Assembly: GCF_022539315.1 (NCBI RefSeq)
Contig: NC_066327.1
Location: 13,928,995 to 13,992,994, forward strand
Source: Serinus canaria
Lineage: Eukaryota > Chordata > Aves > Passeriformes > Fringillidae
DNA: 64,000 nt
Direction: 5' to 3'
How positions within the stretch are numbered: the stretch's first letter is position 1; each line of letters begins with the position of its first letter. Below the pieces are notes generated by a model. It was not told the origin of the DNA, searched no databases, and saw only the letters and a program-made list of their open reading frames with translations. This document shows positions 49,913-61,150 of this stretch, in pieces. The position numbers and the translations under genes are program-made.

Positions 49913-52499
49913 CCAGGTCCTGTCTTAAAGATGGATCCTCATAGATGAGCAAGTGAGGTGTGATCCAGAGGTGGGGGCTGGTTAAGCAGGATTTTGCTGA
50001 TTTGGGAACTAAGAAGGCAGAAATTGTTCATAAAGCTACAAGAGCTTTTGAGTTCACAGCCCATTGTATGGAGAAATAGAGAGATTATAAGTCAGCCTGA
50101 CTCAGGTGAAGCTTTAGAATGCACCATGGACTTGGAGAGCTCAGAAATCTGGGTTAAACCAACAGGAGACTGTGAATGTGCACAACAGTGCTGGCATTCA
50201 GGGTTAAGGTAGAATCCCTGCAGGCTCTAACTTCAGGGAAAGGGCTTCAGCACTGCCCACAGCCACTTACAACCAGAACAGTGAAGACAACCCCTTCTTT
50301 CAACAGCAGCCAGTTGAATCATCAGCTATTGGAGGGGTTTCTAAAAAGGGAGTGCCAAGTCCTGGCGCCTCCATTGGAAATGTTGGTGTCACAAGCACAG
50401 AACTTTGTGTGTTCAGTTGAGATCCCCTGCACAGCCCTGGGTGAGCAAATACTGCTCATGTGTCAGTGAGCACTGTGCTGGACCTGCATCTGTGTGCTAC
50501 TGCACCCTCACTACAGCAAAAACATCATGGCAACTGGAGAACACATATTTAAGGCAACTCTTTAAAGCATTATTGCCTGTCTGAACAGCCAGCTCTTCAC
50601 TCCACAGGGTAATTAGGGCAGGGGACAGTGGAAAACCCAGATGAGGGCTTGTGGGGGCTTTTGTGGGGGAGAGCTCCTTGGACACAATAACACTGAGAAA
50701 CCATTTCTCCGGGTGAGTGAAAGTGTGCTGCTGAGTTCATAAAGCACTGCATCTAAGCTAATATCAGCCCTGCTGAGACCCCAGACCTGCCTGGACAGGA
50801 CACCTGGGGTGCTTGTTCCCCCTTCCTGGCTGATCCTGTCCAGAGGAGCTCCCATGGACAGCAGAGAACAGACTCTTCCTGTCTCTCAGGGATGAGCTGC
50901 TTGTAGAGGCACAAGGTCTGTCCCAAATTGTGTTCTTCCAAAACAAACCTGGCCTTTTTAATTTATCTAAAATACAACCCTGGAAATGGCACATCTCTAG
51001 ATGTTCCCTGTTTAATATATTTCAAATAACACCACTGATATAAGGCACTTTTGGAATAACATTAACATCTGGGCTGACCCCACCTCCCTACCAAGTTTGA
51101 GCCTGATGTTAATTAAAACAGGCAAGTTATAAACCCCAGGAAATGGCAGCTGACCCTGGACTATGAATGTAATGCTGTAATAATATGCTGTAAAAACGAG
51201 GCATAGTCAAACTGCTGCCCAGGTTGCTCCTAGAATGATGCTCTTTCTCTCTCACCACTGTGCTCCCTCTCTCCAGGAATGAGATCATTATCCCACTGGC
51301 ACCCTGGACAGGCTCTGCTTTTAGGGTGGTAGCCTTCACATTCTGAGCCACCCCCAAAGAAATGATCCCTCCTGACAGGAAAAATTGCCTTTCTCCTGAG
51401 AGGCACTTCTCATTTCTCTGTGAAAACTGCTTCCTGACCACATGTGGTCGCTGAGGATCCTGTGATGCTCTGTCAGGGCTGACTTAACCTGAGCTGCCCT
51501 GATGTTTGGAAATATATGGAAAAATAAGGAGGAGTATTTTTTTCTTTCCACTCCGTATTCCCAGCTGTGTGTGCCTGGGGAGGGTGGAGGAGGATGGCCC
51601 CAGGACAGAGGGATGTAAACCCTGGAGCTGAGGGCAGAGGGGATGTTTGCTGTGAGCCACCTCCAGAGGTGGCAGTGTGAGGCTGCACCTTCCACTTGTG
51701 TGTCCCTCTCTGTAACTTCACTTTCTTTGGTGGCCTAGAAGTCAAGGGTTGGAGGTGTCTGTGATGGGGAGCCAGGTAACAGCTGGGAGCAGGAGGTGAG
51801 ATGGGGTCAGGGGAGAACTGGAGAAACCCCCAGACTCATCACCACATCTCTCACTGACTAAATATTAGATGTGATTTGGAAGTAATTAATGAAACATTTG
51901 TGTTGTTGTTGGAAAACGCAGTACTGTTGAAATTGGAGCATTTCCTCTCAAGATGTTGCTTTTTGTCAAGCTATGAATGAAAAAAAACAACAAAACCCAA
52001 ACAGGAAAACCCTTCCAAAACTAAACAAAACAAGCAAACCCCAAATCCAAAGGGTTCCTTGTCCTGCAAACACCTCTGAAGAGACCCTGCAGGTTTCAGT
52101 TCCTGTGGCCCATCGGAACCCAGCCCAACAGTATTCACAGTGTCCCACAGAATATGTCCCTTTGTTTGTAAATAAATTAAATGAGCTTTTGAGCAGATAC
52201 AGTTTATCTTCTGTGTGAGCTGAAGGAACCAGGATATGAGCCTACGAAAAGCTGAGTTGTAATGGATACACCCTGCCCCTTCTCTCTTTGAGGCATGGGA
52301 AAGGTCAACTTTTGTCCTCTAAAATGTGTCACTGCTATAAATATGACTGCATAATTTATTGCAAATTGTTTAACAAATTTATTGCAAACTATTAATAAAC
52401 CTCCTCGAAACAGCACAATGAGCGTGTGCAATAAACAAGGGAAATATTTGCTTGATTCAAACCACATTGGATGATGTTAAATTAATGTTGAATAGATAC
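49913..52499. other. Unique sequence, no gene recognised
   Basis: A 119-codon minus-strand frame at 51336-51695 and others on the same strand have no recognisable domains. AT-rich stretches at 51.0-51.2 and 52.3-52.5 kb have mild CNE-like texture. No transposon is recognised. Confidence 0.45.
51656..51673. repeat. 18-nt near-perfect palindrome
   Basis: GCCACCTC and GAGGTGGC form perfect 8-bp arms around a 2-nt centre. It could be a dimeric protein-binding site or chance. Confidence 0.6.
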
Positions 52500-52830
52500 A
52501 TTTGAAGGCCTAGAGGGATGAGTGCAGGCAGCCACCGGATGCTGAGCACCCGCCCTGAGCACACATGTCAGAAGATGTCAGGGAAGTGACCAAACCTTTT
52601 TGTCAATGGCTTAAAGCTGAGATAAGCCCCGAGTGTTTAAATTGGCAATTCTAATAGCTACCTGAATCCAATCCAATTCACAGCAGCTTGGCTTGTAAGG
52701 CAATCGGTGATACAGTGTTAATGCCAACTAATCTGATAAAAATTGACACAATGACAACGTTGGGCCATTAGTTACCAGCAGTTTTTATGTCTGTGTAAAT
52801 CCATCGTGTTTTACAAGGTGCAGGGGGATT
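52500..52830. promoter_or_regulatory. Strong candidate conserved noncoding element, part 1
   Basis: Complex repeat-free sequence contains GCTGAGATAAGCCCCGAGTG, AATTGGCAATTCTAATAGC, CAATCCAATTCAC, GCAATCGGTGATACAG, AACTAATCTGATAAAAATTG, GACAACGTTGGGCC and CCATCGTG. CpGs are retained in AT-rich DNA, and homeobox and GATA-like (TGATAA, AGATAAG) words are dense. No open frame spans it. A T run at about 52859-52869 separates it from part 2. The texture matches ultraconserved-type developmental enhancers. No target gene can be named from sequence alone. Confidence 0.5.
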
Positions 52831-52874
52831 CTGGGAGAATCTTTTTTTGGTTGTTTCTTTTTTTTTTTTCCCAG

Positions 52875-53620
52875 AACTGTGGAAATAAAGCGGTTTTGCC
52901 GCCGAAGCAAACTCATCGTCTCGCTCTGCGCGCCGCTGCTCAGAGTGTTAAATGGCAAAATTCATCACAACTAATTTCTATTTGCCATCTATTAGGCTAC
53001 ATTGTTTTGTCCTCAACGTCAGGTTAAATAATGAACCTCTCGGAATAGAGTAAATTAACCTCCACTTTATGTTCATGTCATTGTCAAATGGAAACATCAC
53101 TTGTACAAATGAAAAAGATTCATTAGTAAAGCTAATGCATAGGCTCCACTCCAGTAAAAGATAAGAGCGATTGAGGCCTTGTCATAATGCGGTGTCGAAC
53201 CGCTGGCTTGTTATTTATGATGCCTGCCATAATCTTTGGAGATTATTTTCAGCAATGGTAATTAGCACACAATGCATCAGGAACAATTATGGAACAATGT
53301 CTTGCCTTGACAGGTATGCCACCCTGCTGCAGGCGGGCTATGATCCATGAGAAATTCAATCAAATCTGCATGCTGCAGGGAGTTTATTAATATTTCTCCT
53401 TCCGAGGCAGTTTGAAAGGCAGCTATGCTTGACCGGCCACCCAAAAATACTTAGCAGAATGATATGAGTGTGCTCCTTGTTAATACACACCTATCTGCAC
53501 AGAGCCTTCCTGTGCACTTAGGGCTGATTAAAATAATGTCTGTGAGTTTGCTATTTACCACGGTGAAGAGAAAATTGCTACCTCTGCTCGCTGGCCATGG
53601 GGCCTCGTTCAGGGTAGGCT
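52875..53620. promoter_or_regulatory. Strong candidate conserved noncoding element, part 2
   Basis: About 750 bp of unique sequence starts with a tight CpG cluster (GCGGTTTTGCCGCCGAAGC ... ATCGTCTCGCTCTGCGCGCCGC) and passes into AT-rich DNA. It contains AAAGCTAATGCATAGG, GTCATAATGCGGTGTCGAACC, GGTAATTAGCAC, GGAACAATTATGGAACAATG (paired SOX-like cores), GTTTATTAATATTTCTCC and GCTTGACCGGCC. It carries no repeat and no frame beyond 73 codons. The dense homeobox, SOX and TALE-like motifs make it the best regulatory candidate in the window. Conservation is inferred and not measured. Confidence 0.55.
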
Positions 53621-55100
53621 GTTGCTAAAGGAGCTCTGTAACGAAGTGGCAAATTCCAGCACTGACACAAATCCTGTAAGTCTGCTAGAAGCAGGGGGAC
53701 TACACTGATTTACAGCTCCTCACATCCCAGCTTAGGAATCAAAGTGTCCCTGATTAAGGCAATTTTCCATCGAATAGCACAAATGCAGCAGCATGGCAGT
53801 TTCTCCTTTCAGGCATCCCAACAATCCTGTGTGCAGCCTCTCGTGAGGGGTCTGGGGCATGGGCAGGGAACAGAGGAGACACGTGGCTGAGGAGGACAGA
53901 CACAGAGTTACTGTGTGTGGCACCCTTGCAGTGCAGATGTAGCCTCTGTGTCCACAACTGATTTTACTACCTGGAAAACTCAGGTATTTTAGAGACAACC
54001 CCACAGACAATTTTTTTTTTCCTAGGTAATGATATGAGGATCTTCCAGCCAACTTCTATCCCTGCCTTAGAGTGCGTGGCAGAGCTGTACAAGCTAGAGC
54101 CAAGCTGAGGGGAGGAGAGACACAAACCAATCATCACAAGTTTTTGGAAAGACAATTGTTTTTAAACTGTATTCAAAAAAATACTGCAAAGCCTGAGAAC
54201 ACCTTGGCCAGGTCTTACAGGACTTTTCACTTCAAGTTTTCTAGGTGTACATTTTGAGATAACTTCCTGATAAATGTTGTTTAACATCTTGTTTGGTTGC
54301 TAATAGACTGGGGGATACTTCATCATCCTCATTCTATAAAAATACATCATCCAGCTTCTTTCTACATGCAGAAGTGTCAGTGCTAAATGCACATTTCTGC
54401 CCATTCTGCATCTTTATTAATGATTTATCATTGTCATCCTTTAATAGGCTTATATCATTATTAGGATTTCTTTTGTTCTTAATAATGCTTAAAGATCATT
54501 AAGAAACAGAATTCATGTGCACGTGTCAGTGGGTGAAGAGACACCCCTAAAAGAGGGGACAGCTCTGAGTGGAGAGCAGGAGTGTGGGAGGGATGGCTGG
54601 ATGCATTTAGCGGCACCAACCATATTATAAAATCATCAGTCAGAGAGGAATTGTTGCTTTTTGTTTATTTTAACATTATTTTCCATGGGGACTGCTGCTA
54701 GGGGCTGAAAGGCATGCCTAAGTTGTTTTTTTTTTTTTTTTTAATGCAAACATTGTTTGGTATTTCTGTTGCACACAAGCTCTTTCCTTCCTCTTGTTTG
54801 GTATTTAAATATATGGATGGCTTGTGATTAGGAGCAGGTGGAGGGGGAAAACAGGACAAAGTGATTTTAAGTCACTCCTCTTTTGTGCCACCATCTGTTC
54901 CTGGGCTGGAGTGAAACTGAATGCACAAAAAACTGATCGGCACCATAACTTTTCCAAAGAAAATGAGGATGATCAGGAGAATCCCCAGGGACATGGGCCT
55001 GATGGGAGAGGTCACACCCTCCTCCTCTATACCCTGACAGATTGCTGCGCTGCTTTTCTGCTTGGAACAGACGAGCCACCATTTATTAATTATGGGTTGT
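53621..55100. other. Unique sequence, no gene recognised
   Basis: Apart from a T run near 54726-54742 and AT-rich sequence at 54.3-54.5 kb, nothing is recognised. Open frames are at most 106 codons and have no domain content. Confidence 0.5.
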
Positions 55101-55105
55101 TCTGC

Positions 55106-55205
55106 TGCTGAACCTAAAAATCAGGCCCCCCTGTGCTTGGTGCTGTATTAACACAGGGCTCAGTGGCAGCCATTGGCCCCAAAGACCTTACAGTTTGCAT
55201 GGAAG
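55106..55205 (+). repeat. Possible fossil amniote repeat (CR1/L3-like)
   Basis: CTGTGCTTGGTGCTGTATTAACACAGGGC, then GGCCCCAAAGACCTTACAGTTTGC, resembles an old amniote repeat with the phrases GGCGCTGTACAAACACAG and CCCAAAGAGCTTACAGTCTA. The family is uncertain. The similarity is colinear over about 90 bp. Confidence 0.4.
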
Positions 55206-55340
55206 AAAAAAGCAAACAGATGGATACAACAAACCGACTGCGGGAGCATGGAGTAACCATGAGACAATTATGATCCGTTAAACTATTCAGGTCAGGAAAT
55301 GCACTGCAATACCATCCCCAATTGAAACACTAGAAGGATG
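55206..55340. promoter_or_regulatory. Weak candidate conserved noncoding element
   Basis: AACCGACTGCGGGAGC, GAGACAATTATGATCCG and TTAAACTATTCAGG contain retained CpGs and a homeodomain-like core. It is short and uncertain. Confidence 0.25.
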
Positions 55341-57020
55341 CTAAATGGGCAGAGGGCAGAGTGTAATGATTAGATTTGGGACAATGGATCGAATGTTCTG
55401 TTGCAGAGATTGCCACAGGATTTTTAATGACCAGGGTCTGATCATGGTTTGTGTTTTACGGACTGCCCAAGGAAATTGTGTCTCCAGTTGCTTTATACTT
55501 CTTGGTGTGCACCTTGTGAAGGCCTGGAGGGCTGGTGTTTAACACCCACCTTAATTTTGATGAGATAGTCTGCAATAACAAAGCAGCAATTAGCACCATG
55601 GGATGTCTACAGCCAGAAGTGAAGCATCTCCCATCAGCTCTTGGTTGTTGTAGCAAAAGTAGCTGTGGCTCTACATGTCTAGGAGCACTGGAAGTTGCTT
55701 GGGAACAGGTTCAGGATGTTCCAAGGGCATTTGCTCATGTGTCTGTGAGGCAGTTCGAGGCGAGGGGCCTTTAGAGGGCACTGAAGAACACCTCACTGAG
55801 CTCCCAGGTTCTTCAGGAATGGTTGTGCTGTGGATGTGGCATCTAAAGGAGGCCTTGTGCTCATTCACACCCCAGATTAGTGACTATGCTTGACTGACAC
55901 AGAGCCTAAAAGCAGTGCAGGAGATGAGCAGCTCTCCAAGGACCTGGAGATAAATTAGATGCCCACAGCCCTCCTGCTCTGCCCCGGTGCTCAGGGACAC
56001 CCAGAGCTCTGTGTGCTCTTCATTTGTGTCCTGTGCAGCCCTGCCTGCCCTGTGCAGAGCAGCACTGGCCAGGACACTGGTCAGGACACTGGTCAGCCCA
56101 GCAGAGGAGGTCCCTGAGGGGCTGAGGACAGTCCCAGTCCACCAACTCACAAATCTTTCCCACCTCTGTCCACCCCAAGGGAGGCTGAGATCCTTTAAGA
56201 TCCTAAGTAGGGCTTCTCTAGAGGAGGTGCTGGCCCGAGATCTTCAGTGATGCAAACATCCAGTGAGTGAGGACAGAGCAGCAATGTCCCTCAGAGACTA
56301 AGAACAGTTCATTGGTGAGAGCAAAGCCTCTTGCTCAAAAAGCTCTTCCAGGCTGTGGGCTTCTCTGTACTTGTACTCACCTTCTGTGAATGTTTGGGTT
56401 GGCTCCAACCTCCTGTAACTCTCCAGAGTCTTACATCTTTAAATCAGATATTCAGTGTCCTTCAGACTCAGGTTGGTCCATACAGCCAAATCCTGACAAA
56501 AACTGTTTAATACTTTATACAAGCATTTTCTTTTTAATGATTCCGGCCAGGGATGCTGAGTTGAAGAACCAAACTAATTTCATGTGCTTCTCCAACACCC
56601 CATTATGACATTTATGACATATTTTTCTGTTTAGAGGGTTGATTTTTTCCAGATGCCAGTACATCTAAAACTACCTAATGAGATTTCCACAGATGTAGAG
56701 CTTAAAACCATCTATGGTATTTTTATTTTTCTCTCTAAGTAATGATACTTTCCAATTGAAACATTTCCTGAATAAAGCACTAGAAACAATTGAATGTGTT
56801 TCAAATTCATAGAAAGAAAAGCTTTTTCATTGGCAGGCAGGTATTGTGATTGAGTCTTAGCTTTTCACCCACTTGATTTGAAATGGGTTTTATTTTCTCT
56901 GGAGTTGGTCAAGACTTAAAGACAAAATTTTAAATCTGAAGTTTGGGGTGGACAGGGAGCGCTTCAAAGGCCCTGAGCTCCTCTGCAGTAACATCACCTC
57001 CCTAATTACAGTGTCTTGCT
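55341..57020. other. Unique sequence, no gene recognised
   Basis: Only a short 12-bp tandem repeat at 56070-56096 stands out. Open frames are at most 88 codons, and no domain is recognised. Confidence 0.5.
56070..56096. repeat. 12-bp tandem repeat, about 2.3 copies
   Basis: CAGGACACTGGT is repeated twice in tandem and followed by CAG. A partial diverged copy (CACTGGC) lies just upstream. It is a minor minisatellite seed. Confidence 0.9.
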
Positions 57021-57024
57021 CTGT

Positions 57025-57105
57025 ACATTGTAAAGGAGGTATTATTGGTCATATTTTACACTGGGAAAACACAGGAATAGAAAGCTGAAGTGACTAATGG
57101 GTAAT
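57025..57105 (-). mobile_element. MIR-like (CORE-SINE) fossil
   Basis: GGAGGTATTATTGGTCATATTTTACACTGGGAAAACACAGG, then AAGCTGAAGTGACT, is colinear with the MIR antisense consensus (GAGGTATTATTATCCCCATTTTACAGATGAGGAAACTGAGG ... AAGTAACTTGCCC). It is degenerate but recognisable over 70 bp. A splice-acceptor-like CTTTTCTCCACAG follows directly, ending at 57125. Confidence 0.55.
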
Positions 57106-57125
57106 TCTCCGTCTTTTCTCCACAG

Positions 57126-58480
57126 GTGGAAGAAGCTTCTTTCCCTGAGGACAGCTGATGCTGCTCCTCTCTTGTATTTTCATCCTTTGAGGGATGGTGA
57201 TGATGAGGGGTTTGTATCCCTCTATCCCTGCTCTTCTTGCCAGCCCTAATCAGCCTATTAAGAGGGAGGAAAACAGGATGACAAGTGTTATCCCACCAGA
57301 CTGCAGGGTCTTTTGGGGTGCCCAGAAGAAACTGGGAAGCTGCTCGTGGTGGTTATTTGATCTGAGCCTCAGCAGGGCAGGGTATTTATATTTATATTGC
57401 TGCTGGATGATCATTTCACCCCTTTGGTTCTTCACACTTTTCTTTCCTAACACAGCTGATGGGATCCTCAGCTTGTTCAGGATCAGGGAAAGCATCTGAC
57501 TCCCAGAGAGCCTTTGCCCTAGTGAATATGAAACAGCACAAGGAAAGAACCCTGTGTTATTGGGGTTTTTTGAACCCACCAGTTATTTGGTGGCTGATGC
57601 TGGGATTTACTGGCCTGAGCGTGATACCCAAGATGTGGGGACATGAGAAAACTGTTTAACTGTGATTTGGGTGGGTGTAAGTCCTGCTATTTAGTGCTTC
57701 CCCACATGTCTTCTTGCTTTCACACAGAAAAATTATTATATTCTTTCAGTGAAGAATGACCCCTATTACACTTAAAATAAATTGCAGCATTGTCTGGAAA
57801 TATTTAAGCTGAATCTCTCTCACTCTTGTAAGAGCAGAACACCCACAACCGAGGAAGGGAGGCTGGGCTGTTCCAACGTTGAACTCAGCCTTGCAGATGT
57901 CTGTCACCTGTTTCTAAGGAAATGTGCAAGAAAGAGCTGGGAAAGAGCTGGGCTTCGTTGTTATTGTGGGAATCTGAAACCACTCTGAACTTTGCCCTTC
58001 TATCCCCTTTCCAAATTTCTTTTGGGTTTTCTTTTTTTTTGGTTTTGGGACTTTTGGTTTTTTTTACAGAAGAAAAATTGCTGGGCTCATACTTCACTAA
58101 CTGGTTTGCCTTAAGGGCTTTTTTTCTGCAAAATGCCAAGTGCTCTTAACTCCTGTCCAAGCCAAAGCTGCTCATCACCTTGCCAGAACTGAGCTGTGAA
58201 ATTCAGATTTGGGCCACAAGCTCAAAAGCCGATCTGGAGTTGGTGTTAACTGATCCCTTCAGCCAACGCCCCACTCCTGGCGGGGTAAGGCTGTCACTCA
58301 GCATCACACATGGAATTAATCCATAAACCCAGACTATACCTGCAGCAGCTTTTTCATTCATGGGGTCCACACCTCTTGCCCTACTAGGCAGACAGCTGGG
58401 CAAGGAAAAAATGAAATAGTTTGTCTTCTACTTGATGATGGGAGCTGCTAAATAAAAACCTTTTGGGCACTCAAAGAAAG
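57126..58480. other. Unique sequence, no gene recognised
   Basis: The acceptor-like site at 57125 is followed by a stop within 11 codons in one frame. Another frame stays open for about 42 codons without recognisable content. No repeat or other gene signal is seen. Confidence 0.45.
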
Positions 58481-59159
58481 GCAGAAGCTGGATGTCTGCA
58501 GAACAGAAGGGGAAACCTCCTGGCCTTGGTCTGGCCCTCATTTTCTTTCTGAATAGCCCAGAGCTTGTTTATTTCCCTTCCACCTTCCAGCTACATGGGA
58601 CTCTTCACTGCACTCCATCATCAAAATCCTGTGCCTTCACCCCCCTGGCTTGCCAGCTGACTCTGCCTCTCAGGAATACAAATAACAGAAAGCCTGAGCA
58701 AGTAGAAAGCATGGCATGATGCTTGTTGGGAGGAATCTTCAAAAACTGGTGCCATTGCTATGCAGGACTCTGTCCTCCACTCCAGCACAATCCTGACTTG
58801 GATAAGCTTCCTTCCAGCTCCAGATGAGTAGGCAGAGCTCAACTGGCTCCACTTCTCCATGGGAAACAAGCACACTGCAGAGTGGGATCTTGTTTTACAG
58901 CAGAGGAGTGGCACAACCTCACTGACACCAAATTGAATAAATCTAGATCAGGATCAAGAAGATCATCCAGCTGCTGTGTTGGGTGGGACTGCCAGCTGAG
59001 ATCATTCTGGACCCAGAAGCAGGTTTGTGTCCCTGCTAACAAAAGAGGTATGGGCTTTCTTGGAGTCAAAGCCAACCTACTACTCACTCAGTGAAATGTT
59101 TTGGTCTTAGAAACCACCTATAAGAGGGTGTAAATAATGTACATCTTTGTATTTCTTGT
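58481..59159 (+). other. Unique sequence upstream of the possible polyadenylation signal
   Basis: Moderate-GC unique DNA carries short frames of 70-97 codons on both strands and no domain content. It is a possible terminal exon only if the downstream AATAAA is used. Confidence 0.2.
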
Positions 59160-59165
59160 AATAAA
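59160..59165 (+). terminator. Possible plus-strand polyadenylation signal
   Basis: The context AATGTACATCTTTGTATTTC followed by TTGTAATAAAATGGTTTCTGG reads like the end of a vertebrate 3' UTR: AATAAA, an upstream TGTA element, and T/G-rich sequence (GGTTTCTGGTCTG) downstream. The 700 bp upstream are unique, of moderate GC, and contain acceptor-like sites (for example TTGTTTTACAG ending near 58900). No coding frame is recognised, so if real this would be the last exon of a noncoding RNA or a 3' UTR. Confidence 0.3.
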
Positions 59166-61005
59166 ATGGTTTCTGGTCTGCTGCCCTGTCAGTTAAGGAT
59201 TACACACCCACCCCTATTCATGATTAATCAGATGTCAGGATGTATGTGCTCTCCCAGCATATCATCCCATGGCAAGCAGCAGCACTTTTACAAATGTAGA
59301 AAGAAAAAAAAAAAAGAAACAATAATAGGAAAAAGAATTATTTTTATGTTTACTTGTCTTAAGACATATTTTTCCATTCAGTAATTTGAAAAAAATAACC
59401 ATCTGGAAAGAATCATATTATGGACAAGGCGTGTCATGACATTTACAGCAAATATTTTTGCTCTTAGTATCAAAACCAGCTCTTTGCTCTATCAAGGGCT
59501 GAATATTCGTATACACATAAATGTTCAGTAAATAAAAGGGCCTCTGCAGAGACTCAGAGCTGGGAGATCTTGTGCTCTCAGCATTCACATTCCCACTTGT
59601 TTATACTTGTTTGAAACCCATATTTTTCACATCTCAGATGTGAGCGCCTGTAGTTCCTTTCCCTCTGCCCCTTTGGTCTCAGGAGAATGACAATAAACGG
59701 CCCGACTGTGGAAGAAGTCCTGATGTAAGTAAAGGTATCAGGAGGCCACGAGGTCATGGGCATAAATGAGGCAAACTTTCCAAAGAAATCACCAGGATGA
59801 TTTATAATCATGGGCAACCTTGTTCAGTCAGAAGAAGAAATAAAATGTGTGCATCATGCACCAGGTTCTGAGAGGGAGCAGAGAAAGAAACCCAAGAGCA
59901 TCTCTCATTTTCTAAACAGGATGGAGCCTCCCAAAAAAGCTGTTGGCCCTCTGGCAGCAATGCTTGGGGGAGAAGGATAACTCCCCTCTCTTTTGAGACT
60001 TTGCTGAGATAAAATAACTTTTTCTCAGGCTCAGCACTTGCTTTAAGTCTGAGTTGGAAGGTGAAGGTGTGGTTTACATGAGGTGTGAGCTAGACAGGGT
60101 CTCTTCACTGAGGCAGTTTTCATGTCCTGCACCCACCTTGTGTTCTCTGCACCCTGTGCAGCCCAGGGGCTGGTGCCTGTGTTGGGGCACTGGAGCACAT
60201 TCCCAGGATGCTGCAGTGCCCAGTATCCCTGAGAATTGCCTGCTGCCCTCTCCAAAAGGGCAGCTCTGGGGGTACTGTCTCCATGAGGACCATGCCTTGA
60301 AAAGGTGAGTGGAAGTGAGGTGTCAGCACCTGGGTGGGGGTGGCAGAGAGCAGGAAATGAAGGTGTTGGTTTGCAGAATGGTGACACTGACAGCCAGAAA
60401 TTCCCAGGGTGTGGGTGTTTGGATGCACAGGCTTCCCTGGGGCCAATCTCTGCCTGTCGAGAGGTTGTGGGCTGTAATGCCCAATATCACTTGTAATTCT
60501 AATTACCATCTCTACTGCAAACTCACATCCATCATAGATTTCAAATGTCCCTCTAAAAAGATAACTTAAGATATTAAATAAAACTACAGAAAAGATCAAG
60601 TAGTGCTGATATTTATATATTTATTTATTGCTTTTATTATGCAATAATTAAAATCTAGAAGAGAAAAAGTAACTCTTCCTTTGTTTTGTGAGGATTTTGA
60701 ATATAACCTGATGTTTAACATGAAACAGGCACTTAGCAAATAATATGAATATTTTAAAATATATTTGCCCTTTAGCATCTTATCTTACAAGCCCTGTTTC
60801 CTGAGGTGCCTCCACAAAGCAAGGGGGTAGCAGACAAGATGTTGTTTAAGGCCAGGCTTAGAAACCCTGAGTGTACCAAAATCTCCTTGAAGTGGTAACG
60901 TGGTAATTCTTAATCTCAGCATGATGCTCCTTTGACATAAAGGAACAGTGATTCTTTTTCTGGGAGGAGGGTCAGTGGAAATGAATCTTCTTAACAAAAA
61001 TCAAT
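59166..61005. other. Unique sequence, no gene recognised
   Basis: AT-rich DNA contains an A run near 59305 and a GC-richer patch at 60.05-60.5 kb where minus-strand frames reach 159 codons without recognisable content. No repeat family is identified. Confidence 0.5.
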
Positions 61006-61009
61006 ATCC

Positions 61010-61150
61010 CAAAATTTGAAATCAGTTGATGCAACTATCTGCAATTCAGCTTGCTTATTAACAGACCCAGCCAATCAGTTCCATGGGCTCCCTGTTGCTA
61101 AGTTGCCTCCATAAACAAATTGATTAATTGATTTTTTTTCCCCCCAAGGC
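61010..61150. promoter_or_regulatory. Weak candidate regulatory element with tandem TALE/homeodomain sites
   Basis: AAACAAATTGATTAATTGATTT contains two TTGATT words around a TTAATT core, a layout typical of PBX/MEIS and HOX-type binding. CCAGCCAATCAG is a CCAAT-box-like word. The region is short and AT-rich. Inferred from motif content. Confidence 0.3.

Noticed and set aside
57102..57125. Splice acceptor CTTTTCTCCACAG
   Set aside because: The frames downstream close quickly or lack content, and it directly follows a MIR-like fragment. Kept only as a note.
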